Assembly (NCBI GenBank): GCA_032173965.1 | Contig: CM063284.1 | Span: forward strand, 113,930,410-113,994,409 | Origin: Sitta carolinensis | Taxonomy: Eukaryota; Chordata; Aves; Passeriformes; Sittidae | Length of the DNA: 64,000 nucleotides | Direction of reading: 5' to 3' | Part shown: positions 53,944 to 63,025 of the stretch, in pieces | Layout: each line of letters opens with the position of its first letter | Position numbering within the stretch: the stretch's first letter is position 1 | Notes under the pieces: generated by a model | Told to the model about the DNA's origin: nothing | The model's input: the letters and a program-made list of their open reading frames with translations, nothing else | The model's database searches: none | Made by a program: the position numbers and the translations under genes

Positions 53944-55436
53944 ATGAGCAGCCCCGATGCGGGCTACGCCAGCAGCGACGACCAGGTGCAGGGGCGGTGC
54001 TCGCTGCCCATCATGATGCCGGCCATGTGCCCGTGGGCTGAGTCGCTGAGCCCGCTGGGCGAGGCGAAGGCGAAGGGCGGCGCGGCGCCGTCGGGGCCGT
54101 CGGGCGGCCGCAGCAAGGGCGAGGCGCGGATCCGGCGTCCCATGAACGCCTTCATGGTGTGGGCGAAGGACGAGCGCAAGCGGCTGGCGCAGCAGAACCC
54201 GGACCTGCACAACGCCGAGCTCAGCAAGATGCTGGGTGAGCGCGGGCGGGCGCGTGGTGTCCCGTGAGGCGGATCCAGGAGAGCGGGGGGCCCAGGGGAA
54301 CCTCGGGGTCCGGGATGTGGGCGGCGAGCGGGGGGACCCGTGGGTTGTCGGGCCGGGATCGCGGTGCTGCGGTGGCGTCCGAGGGCGAGCGAGGGTCGCG
54401 CACGCCCGGGCGGGGCTGGGGGTGCGGGCTGCGAGCGGTGTCGGTGCCGTCGGGCGCGGGCGCCGATGGGCGAGCGGGCGGTCTGACGGTGTCGCTGGGT
54501 GCAGGTAAATCGTGGAAGGCGCTGTCGCTGGCGGAGAAGCGCCCGTTCGTGGAGGAGGCGGAGCGGCTGCGGGTGCAGCACATGCAGGACCACCCCAACT
54601 ACAAGTACCGGCCGCGGCGGCGGAAGCAGGTGAAGCGCCTGAAGCGGGTGGAGAGCGGCTTCCTGCAGCACGGCCTGGCGGAGGCGGCGGCGGCGGGGCC
54701 CGGGCTGGGCAGCGAGGTCGCTGGCGGCGTTGGCGTTGGCAGGATGTGCGTGGAGGGCCTGGGACTGCCGTACGGCGAGCAGGGCTACGCGGCGGCGGCG
54801 GCGGGCGCGGGCCACTACCGGGACTGTGCGCCGCTGGGCGCCGCGTTCGACGGCTACAGCCTGCCGACACCGGACCCGTCGCCGCTGGACGCGGCGGAGA
54901 GCGAGGCGCCCTTCTTCGCGGCGGGGCTGCAGGAGGAGTGCGCGCTGGTGCCCTACGGCTACGGCCCGCACCCGGCGGCCGCCGAGTACCCGGCGGCGGC
55001 GTCCGAGAGCCCGTCGGGCGCGTCGCTGCGGCGGCACCTGCCGCCCGGGGAGGCGCTGGTCGCGGGCGGGTCGCTGCAGGGGCTGCTGGGCTGCCCGGCG
55101 CCGCTGCACGCGTACTACGGGCAGTGCCAGCCGCCGGGCCCGGGGCGCGGCCCGCTGCCGCCGCCGCCGGGGGCCGTGGGGCAGCCGTCGCCGCCGCCCG
55201 AGACGGCGCCGTGCCGGGAGCAGCTGGAGCAGCTGCCGCCGGAGGAGCTGCTGGGCGAGGTGGACCGCACCGAGTTCGAACAGTACCTGCGTTTCGCCTG
55301 CAAGCCCGAGCCGGGGCTGCCCTTCGGCGGCCACGACGCGGCCGCGCTGTCGTCGCCCGAGGGCGCGGGTCCCGTCTCGTCGGCCGTGTCGGACGCCAGC
55401 AGCGCCGTCTACTACTGCGGCTACCCCGACTTGTGA
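53944..55436 (+). CDS. SOX17: SOX17, SoxF HMG-box transcription factor (copy 1, complete)
   Basis: The coding sequence is join(53944..54235,54505..55436), 407 aa. The protein starts [10 protein letters not shown], as in mammalian SOX17, which fixes the start. The HMG box spans about residues 62-131: RPMNAFMVW at 65-73 with the DNA-intercalating Phe70-Met71 pair, and Glu117 at HMG position 57, the SoxF residue that sets OCT4 partner geometry. A basic nuclear-localisation stretch follows (133-145). The middle is Ala/Gly/Pro-rich, with HYRDC (201-205) and PTPDPSPLD (218-226) as in SOX17. [11 protein letters not shown] (349-359) is the conserved SoxF transactivation and beta-catenin-interaction motif, and the tail ends [12 protein letters not shown]. 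Known roles are nuclear regulation of definitive endoderm, endothelium and haemogenic cells. The gene is very GC-rich against AT-rich flanks. Human SOX17 is 414 aa, so the length fits; SOX7 and SOX18 are excluded by the N-terminus and post-HMG sequence. Confidence 0.97.
54236..54504 (+). other. SOX17 intron, copy 1 (269 nt)
   Basis: The donor is CTGG|GTGAGC and the acceptor GGGTGCAG|GTAAATCG. It splits the Gly98 codon (phase 1) inside the HMG box, giving KMLG-KSWKAL across the junction. This is the intron position known for SoxF genes. It is identical to the intron of copy 2, which shows that copy 2 is not a spliced retrocopy. Confidence 0.95.
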
Positions 55437-55800
55437 GGGGCTCGCCGGGCACGGCACGGACACTGACTGGCAAGGAGGCGCCCGGCCCCGCTCCTATTTA
55501 TGTAATTTATTTGAATCTTGAGAACTGACAGGGTGTCCGTGGCCCGCTCGAGGTTTAAAAGCTGATGTGCCATCTCGCTATCCATTTGCATGTCTTACCG
55601 TCACTGTCCGACAGTGAAATGTGGATCTGTTCCTGCGGTGGGCTCATGATAGCAGTGGCACACAGAGAATTTAATTTCTGTGATCTTGTCAGAGATCCTT
55701 ATGCTTTTGTATGTTTTACAGAGTACTGGGTTTTATATGGTGGATTTGTACAGAATAATTTTGCACTTTTACAATAAAGGGAAAATAATAAAACTAGTCT
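55437..55800 (+). terminator. SOX17 3' UTR and polyadenylation signals
   Basis: The short 3' UTR turns AT-rich soon after the stop codon. Two AATAAA hexamers occur at 55773-55778 and 55787-55792, followed by a region with T-rich stretches. Cleavage would fall near 55.80 kb. The matching part of copy 2 lies beyond the window. Confidence 0.75.
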
Positions 55801-58800
55801 CTGATATCTCCTCCTAGAGATCTTATTGTTCTTCATAGTTTCTACCTTTTAAACTGCTTTTGCAAGTGTCCCTTGCACTAAGCCTTAGACCCCCTCACAC
55901 TTAGACATCGTCTTCCTATGTCTCTCCTAATCCTGTTAATAAAGGAAAGATTTAAGTGTCCAGTAACTGCTTACGCCAGGCTCTTCAGGTTGGGGGGGGG
56001 TTTTCACTTTATTGGTGCTTTCTTATAGAGCTGATTAATGTGACTGAATTAAAAAGTCACCCATTTTATGCTTGAAGCATGAAAAGTCTCTACGAAGCGC
56101 CTGCTGAAGTACGTTAGGATTTGGTCCCTTTTTACTGGAAGCATGGACCCATTGATGAGACGGGTGGATAAATGCTGGTTTAAGCACCTCCTGGCAGAGA
56201 ATGTCTTTTGTGTCCCCGTCGTTGCTTTGCTGCGCCGGGACGGGGGTGGCTGTGTATCAGATCTCCGCTGCGAACATGAGCTGTAGATCAGGGTTCAAAG
56301 TAAGTGAAAAGTTCTGACACGAGCCTCCAAAGGGGGAGGCCGGCCGGGAGCAGCCCACTCGTCACCCTGCTACGACGACGCCTTCATGCGTGCCTCCCAT
56401 AATCTTACCTTTACTCTCTTAAAGAAATCCCGTGGTCGATGTCATCGCGTCTAGAGCTAGAAATGGGCACCCTGCAATTAAACGTGGGGGAAAAAAAGAG
56501 ACCTTTTCATTTAGATGTTAGTACTGAGTCCAGCTGTGGGTGGGACTGATAAATTAATTATGTCTATTGCTTAAATCGGGGGGAGGAGGTAACAGTCATC
56601 TGGGTCGTTTGCTTCCTAAGATAAAGCTGTGGAGCTGAGCACCAGGGAGGAGGGAGCAGGGTCTGAAGTGGCAGACTTGCCCACTGATTAACCTGTCTTC
56701 CACGAGGGCGTGAAATTAAATTGGGTCCGTTTTCGAATTACAATTAAAGAAGCTTATGTTTGTACCCGTGAAAAAGAAAATAGATGCAAACTGCCTCAAT
56801 CGAGATTCGAGAGCAGCCTTATTGGCAAAAATCGACTTAGTAATTGTGTGCTATTAGTGAGTCTTGAATCAAAAGGCATTCGGACCCCTAATATTTCGTA
56901 AAATAGTCTACCCTCTAGTTTTCTAATCTTCACATTTTATTTTTCAAACAGTCTTCAGTTCTAAGAAATATATATAATATATCCGTCCTGTCAATTTATT
57001 CACTTCTCTCCCAACTGTATGGGAGAAAAAAAGATGTAATTCTGAAATATGTGATACTTCAGAACAAGGCCATAAATATGTTTTCTTGATATTTTAATTT
57101 GAAAAAAAAATTATATGTTTAAAACATATATATGTAAACCCAGGAAACAAATGTGCATGAGAGATGGTTTCTTGTTTAGTTGAGTTTTCCTTTTATTATA
57201 TTTAAACATAGAGGATTAAAATAGGTTTTTTTTTTTTCTTTTTGCACATGTTCACAGCTTTCTGTGGGAAAATCACTTTGGCTGGTATGGAAAATAAATC
57301 ATCAATTAGCTTTTCATAACTTCAGTCACCATTTCTTTTCATTTTTCCTTTAGATGCAGGTTTTGCCCCCCTCTTCTGTCCATCACCCCAACTTGTCAGA
57401 CAGCTGAAGCCTGAAGCAAATTTGAAGCTGTAAGTGGCTCGTAATGAAGATTGGAAATTTTTTTTTTTTCTTTAATAATCGTATCAGATGGGAATTACAC
57501 TAAATTGAAATAAATACACCGGTTTTGGTAAGAGTGTTGGCTCACACAACAGTCCAACACACCACAAGAATGTGTGAAATGTGCATGGTGAAGATGTGGC
57601 AGATCTTCCAGCAACCCTTTTCACAGAGCTTTTGCAGACTCAGATCTAAGAAGCATTATTTTCCTGTATGTAGCCAGATGTATAGCTCTTTATGTTAGCC
57701 CTTCCCTATGAGAAGAACAGTCAGATACTTCTTTAAAATGTCTGAAACGTGGCAGATTTATGCACTGCCAATATGCACGAAGCAAAATATTCTGAATCTC
57801 TGTCCAAGCCCTATTTTCCTCAAAGCATCTTGATTCTGTGATTCTAAATGACAGACACCCAAATCTGTCCTGAAGCCCTTTTGAAAGTATTAAACCTTCC
57901 TCACAACCCATGAATGCCTATGACAATAGGCACATTAAAGAACCCCGAAACGATTAATATTTTTTTCGAGAGTGCTTTCCGCATCAAGGTTCTCGCTGTC
58001 AGGCAGTGAAAGCAGTTGCTACGTGCCCCGGAGAGCTGTGGAGAAGGCTTCAAATGCGTGCCAGAGACCGAGGTGCCTCCTGGCTCCTGGCCGCACTCTT
58101 CAGGCAGGGTCGGGTTCTGCCGCGGCCACCGATCCCAGCACTGCACACAGGGCAATACGCTCCCTGCAAACCGCGCTTCTGGTTTACTCCGACAAGCAAA
58201 CCACAAAGACAGGGTGGCATCTGCAGAAACCTCTCTAACCTTAGACAACCTCTTTCTCCAGTTAAACAATGGTACTACCTGGGCAGGGCCTTCCAGCCCC
58301 TTCCTACAGGAATGGTGAGTGCTCTCTGAAGTTCACGGAGATCACTTATGCCCCAAAGCCCAAAAGGTATTCAGCTCTTTGTCTTTTGTTTGGTTTTGGG
58401 CTTTTTCTGTCCCTTTCTCATTAATTCCAAATAAATCCCTAGTAATGTTTCGATTTTTTTTAACACAGTGACACGTTGGTGTCACATTGCAGCTGGAAGA
58501 GTTTGGTTTGTTGGGTTTTTTTCTGAGTGGGTTGGTTTGTTTGGGAGTTTTTGGTGTATTTTTTTGGTGTTTTGATGGTCTTTGTGTGCGTGTGCTCTCT
58601 GTCTTGCTGAAGTATATGGATAGAAAAGGGCCTAACGTGGAAAAAAGAGATTTTAGGCCAAGGTACTGAACTAAAATCAGCTCAAGATTCTCAAGGGTCG
58701 TCAATACAGGACAGGTGGCAAGAAAGGCAGGAGGTCAAAATAACAACACACTTGCTAATGCAGAAGAGCTGGAAATGTCAAGAAATAGTGGGTTTGTGTT

Positions 58801-59989
58801 CTGGAAAAAAAATTAAAAAAATAAACCCAAATATCCTACACATTAACATAGCAGATTTCTGCCCATTTCTGTAGCTGTGTGCTTTTCCAGCTATAAAGAC
58901 GGTAATCGCTAGCAGACACTAGCTGACAAATTTCTACTTGCGCACAAATTTAGTTTACTTATATGGCAACCCTATTCTAGTGCTGTAGTAAATCTTCTGC
59001 CAGCCGTCCCTGAGAAGGACGACAGGAACCCCTGACAAGTGCTAGCATGCCAGAATGGGATCAGGAGCCAATACCCCGGGCACGGCCGGCGTGGGCGGCG
59101 GGCACAGGCCATTCGCAGCCTTGTGACAAAGCGACATTAGTGCGCATCAGGTGGCTGGCTGCACTTATCGCTGCACCGAGGGACGAGCGCGACCGACAGA
59201 ACTGTGAAACCCAGTAATTACACACCCACATTTGCTTAACGTTAAACAGTCAAGTAATGTGTTGACTAATTAAATGCCTGCAAGATCAGAGTTCAGTCGC
59301 CCTTTTCAGATTTCCGTCTACAAAAATAGAAATTTCTTTCACCTTCTCTGTGTTTGGTCAGAGGCTCTTAAACATGCAGCTGCCTGTGCGTCTAAGGGGT
59401 GTGTTGATCACCCAAGGCTTCTCACAGACTGCTGTATTTTAGTATTTTAAGTATATGATTTTACCCTTAATTATTTACTCAGAAGGTCTGTCACATAAAG
59501 AGCCTTCACCTGAGATATGAATCTTGTCCCAGATCAAATGCTAAGTAATTCCCCTTGTTCCTGATGACATCTGAATTAATTCTCTCTGCTTTGGATGCTG
59601 CAAAACCTATCCTAGGTTTTTTCCGTTGCACTAGGGAAAACCCCTCAAATTCCACACCTTCTAAAAAAAAATAGAAAATTATTGCACTTTCTACACTGTA
59701 AAATGACAGGTTATGAACGCATTTACAGAGAAAGGGGTAGGTTATTTGTTTCCCTTCCCTGCTTCGAGGGTGGCGAAGCCACCCGGACGTCGCTGCTGTT
59801 AACACTAACCCAAAATCTGTTCCTGTTCTGGATTACGGGGTGCCATAGGTACTTGCGGCATCCCAGCGCTGAAGATCGGGTGGTATTACATGCTTGCGTT
59901 TATTTCTGGAACTCTTTTCAAAACTTTTTTTTTTCCTCTTAATGCGTGCTGCTGAATCTCGATCTTTGCTGCTCGGAAGTCACTCGTAC
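55801..59989. other. Noncoding DNA between SOX17 copies, with CpG-rich patches
   Basis: No coding gene was recognised. GC/CpG-rich patches lie near 56.2-56.4, 58.0-58.2 and 59.0-59.2 kb, separated by AT-rich DNA. A T/G-rich low-complexity tract occupies 58498-58590. Under a tandem-duplication model this is the DNA 3' of SOX17; under an assembly-artefact model it could belong to either flank. Confidence 0.45.
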
Positions 59990-60550
59990 TAAGGCGAGCT
60001 GCTGATGGTGATGGTTCGGTAGAGCTGATTTAGGGGACAAGCCCGACGAACTCATGCCGTCAAGTTGTTACTTGGTATGACTGAATGAATTTAACGGCGC
60101 AGTCCTTGCCGCCGCGGAATTCTGCTCGCCGGCCGGTACTTTGACCCGGTCAGTTGTGAATTGCCCCGTTTCGTGTCTGCTGAAGAAAACCTACGGCAAA
60201 CTCGGGAGGCTGGGTGTCTCCTGCCCCGGTATTGGGCACTCATGTCCTCAGCCTGCTCCGGGCAGGGACTCCGGGCGGGTACCGGTCACCAGGCTAAGTG
60301 GGCTGGTACGGGCCCCAGCCCGTGGGTGGAGCACCCAACTCACCGCCCTGAGCCCCCGCCCGGCAGCCTCGGGGGTGGGAAAGTCCGCGGTAGCCCCTCT
60401 GTAGCGCTGCCAAACAGCGAGAACGGACAGTGCAGAGTGGCGCATGGAGGGGTGAAACAAGGGGAGGGGTCACCGTGCAGGCGGCAAGGAACGGCAGCAG
60501 AGCGGCTCCAGGCTCAAAGACAGCCTGCTAAAAGTAGTGCGGACTTGTAA
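59990..60550. promoter_or_regulatory. CpG island between the two SOX17 copies
   Basis: CpG-dense from about 60.03 to 60.5 kb, in contrast to the flanks. Several frames are open on both strands, but none gives a recognisable protein. A minus-strand GCG|GTGAGT donor lies at 60344/60343. A 30-nt A run starts 46 bp after the right edge. Possible readings are a noncoding-RNA promoter, a SOX17 downstream regulatory element, or an upstream promoter of copy 2. Confidence 0.45.
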
Positions 60551-60594
60551 GACAGGTCCAGTCGCCCTTGTCCTTGAGGATGTCAACATTTTCT

Positions 60595-60595
<1 letters not shown>

Positions 60596-60625
<30 letters not shown>
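60596..60625. repeat. Poly(A) run, 30 nt
   Basis: An uninterrupted run of 30 A just to the right of the CpG island. No AATAAA or gene body is seen immediately upstream, so a retroposed tail is not supported. Confidence 0.85.
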
Positions 60626-60628
<3 letters not shown>

Positions 60629-60819
60629 TACTCCAAGTTAACTAGCTGCCTAGTTTTTATCCTAGGAAAATTTAAAGTACGTGTCCAAGAAATACTCTTT
60701 CATGTTGTGTGTTAAAAAACAGAGCAAAGAAGCTATTCTTCTTCTGTGTTGGGATAGGACACAGGAAAATAGTTTTAAACTAAAAGAGGATCCTTTTAGA
60801 TCTCCTATAAGGAAGCAGT

Positions 60820-61010
60820 GTTACAACGAGGGTGGTAAAACACTGGACCAGGTTGCCCAGAGAGGTTGTGGATGCCCCATCCTTGGGTGTTCAAGGCCAG
60901 GTTGGATGGGGCTTTGAGCAACCTGGTCTAGTGGAAGGTGTTCCCGCCCATGGGAGGGGGCTGGAATTAGATGATTTTTAAAGTCCCTTACAACCCAAAT
61001 TAGTCTGTGC
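60820..61010 (+). mobile_element. CR1 LINE, 3'-end fragment
   Basis: The blocks AGGTTGCCCAGAGAGGTTGT, GATGCCCCATCCTTGGGTGT, GCAACCTGGTCTAGTGGAAG, TTAGATGATTTTTAAAGTCC and CTTACAACCCAAATTAGTCT follow in CR1 3' order. It is truncated and noncoding, in plus orientation. It lies only in the spacer and so provides a unique marker between the two SOX17 copies. Confidence 0.9.
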
Positions 61011-61329
61011 TTACATCCTGCAGTTCATATATAAATACATTCAGCTAACTTTTGCCCGAAGGAAATTATTTCAGACTTGGTCTGACATCATTACCATTAC
61101 CAATAGATTGTTTCCCAAGTAGGTATTCTGCCCCCCCGAACCTTTCCCAGCCTGCAGGCATTTACATTGCTTTTCCGGGCTCCAGACCTATGTGAAAGAT
61201 GAAGGACTCCAACTAACTTGTGTTAGTGTGACTCTTTGTAAAGAACTAACACAAAATTTTATACTCTCGACTTCAAGCAAAACATGAACACAAAGCTACC
61301 AGAAAAGAAAATGTACGAAGACTTAAGTA

Positions 61330-61475
61330 ATTCCCAAGTCCGTCGCTGGAGAGAAAACGGGGGTTCCCCGACAGCAGGAATCTGTCGAAGGTGCTCCTGC
61401 TCCCGCTCCCCACACGAGATTTGCCGCAGTGCCTGGAGGGAGCCCGGCCCGGCCGCCCAGCATACCTGGCGTAGA
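61330..61475. promoter_or_regulatory. Small CpG-rich patch
   Basis: A GC-rich block of about 145 bp with several CpGs and a minus-strand CCAG|GTATG donor-like site (61466/61465). The frames across it are not recognisable proteins. Regulatory function is a guess from composition. Confidence 0.25.
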
Positions 61476-61566
61476 TAGGCTGCCATGAAAAAGTGCGCCT
61501 CATTGGAGGGGAAGAAAGGGTGTTAATACCAGCAAACTTAATCAATAAGGGTAGGATTTATTCAAG

Positions 61567-61672
61567 TTTGTGTTTTGTTTTTTGTTTTGTTTTGGTTTGG
61601 TTTGGTTTTTTTTTGTTTGTTTGTTTGGTTTTGGGTTTTTTGTTTATTTGTTTGGTTTTTTTTAATTCAGGG
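61567..61672. repeat. T/G-rich low-complexity tract (GTTTn)
   Basis: Over 100 nt consisting almost only of T and G in GTTT, GGTTT and GTTTTT units. It is simple sequence that may cause alignment and assembly trouble between the two SOX17 copies. Confidence 0.85.
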
Positions 61673-62199
61673 ATTTTTTTATCGAGTGTTACAGGATATC
61701 TCGGCATAACTTCACTCCTTTTCTATTCAGATAAAATATGATCTCACTTATCGAGGCGCAGATGTGCCTTTCAGCTTGTCCAGTTATACCGAAGCACAAG
61801 AAAATGCGCCAAGAAACACATCCCAGGTTGTGCAAAGTTTTGCGACGCGACTGCTCGTTTATGGGGAAACTTTCTCTGCATTCATCCTGTACGAAATATG
61901 GCACTGATAACACATCTTCCGAGGTACGCGATGAAAAATAGGGTTGTTGGTACTATAGAAAATACGATCGAAATGGGAAGAATTACTACAGTTTATGAGA
62001 ACCTCCCATCTGTCAAGACTGCTCTTAAGAGGATGGCAGAAGGATAGTTGTAAATATAATTAAAACTGCCTCACCCATCACCTATTTTTAGGAAAAACAA
62101 GCTGTGTTGTCTTTACCACTTTTCTATATATTCCGATAAAATGAGGGTTGGCTTAATTTTGAATGCGTCGTGATTTAATCAAACCAACTTGTCAAGAAG

Positions 62200-62414
62200 G
62201 CAAAGCAATGAGAGCTGACGGCAAGGGGTTTCTGCGGCGCAGTGACAGCGACAGCCAGTCAGGAAAAAATCTGTCTCTGTTCGTGGAACTGCCTCGCCAT
62301 AGCAGAAAGTGCGGATGCACCGAAGCATTCCCGAGCCTCTCCCTCGGAGCGGCTGGTTACGGGGGAGGGGGCAGAGCAGGAGCAGCCGTGGCGGCTCAGA
62401 CCGGCTCCGGTAGG
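62200..62414 (+). promoter_or_regulatory. GC-rich sequence unique to the upstream side of SOX17 copy 2
   Basis: CpG-containing, GC-rich DNA ends exactly where the duplicated segment begins, and it has no counterpart left of copy 1. If the splice donor eight bases into the duplicated segment is used, this block would form the end of a noncoding leader exon for copy 2. Under a simple tandem-duplication model it is instead the downstream end of the first unit. The sequence does not decide between these. Confidence 0.3.
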
Positions 62415-62720
62415 ACTACAAGGTAAGAAACAAAAGTGTGAGGCACAGATGATGACTTGTCTTATTGTTCCCAAGCTACGTCCCATATCTACCAGCAGAA
62501 GAAGCCGCTTGTGCCTCTCAGAGTGTTACAGGGTATCTTGGCTCGACTGTAAATACTCCGTCCCTTTCCCCTCTTTTGTGTCTGCTCCACTCAGGAATGT
62601 CCATCAGCGCGCCGCCTCGGTGGGCCGCTCTGCGCTGCCCAGGCGGAGGGCAGGGCCGAAGCCGGTGCCGCTCAGGAAGGCGCTGCCGGTGCCCCGAGCC
62701 GCAGGCGGCCCGGGTCCCGC

Positions 62721-62896
62721 GGGGCGGGGGCAGCGCCGCTCATCTCTGCCCGCGGGGCGCTCAGGTGCCGGGCGGGGCCGGGCCGGGCGGGGCAGCGCCG
62801 CGGGAGCCACGGCCGCCGTCCGGCTGCGCGCCCGCCCCCGCCGCCCCATTGGCCGCGCCGCGGCTCAAATAGGGCCGGGCTCCGGCTCCGGCAGCG
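62721..62896 (+). promoter_or_regulatory. SOX17: SOX17 core promoter, copy 2
   Basis: The same elements as copy 1: GC boxes, an inverted CCAAT (ATTGG, 62848-62852) and TATA-like CAAATAGGG (62866-62874). It is base-identical to copy 1 over this interval, so any expression difference between copies would come from the different DNA upstream of 62415. Confidence 0.5.
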
Positions 62897-63025
62897 GCAG
62901 CAGCGAGCGGGCTTTGAGTGTCGAGTGTGTCCCGTGGGCTGGCAGGAGCTGCCGGCTTTGGCGGCGGCCGGCAGCGCGTCCTGTTCTGTCCCGACCCGTG
63001 CGAGCCCGTCCCGCCCCGCCGCGAG

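Larger units (their letters stand above)
53334..54918 (+). repeat. Duplicated segment, copy 1 (SOX17 promoter, exon 1, intron, part of exon 2)
   Basis: This segment aligns with 62415-64000. Differences seen are T/C at 53390 versus 62471, T/C at 53412 versus 62493, A/G at 53464 versus 62545, and one extra C in copy 2 near 62931-62933. All lie upstream of the ATG. Left of 53334 the two sequences are unrelated. The right end given here is only where the window stops, and the homology probably continues. It is either a recent tandem duplication or an assembly duplicate. Confidence 0.95.

Noticed and set aside
53680..55473. Long minus-strand frames of 597 and 499 codons across SOX17 (and their equivalents in copy 2)
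   Set aside because: Arg/Pro/Ala-rich shadows of the GC-rich SOX17 coding strand, with no recognisable domain.
60596..60625. Poly(A) run as the tail of a retroposed gene
   Set aside because: No polyadenylation signal, gene body or target-site duplication was found beside it.
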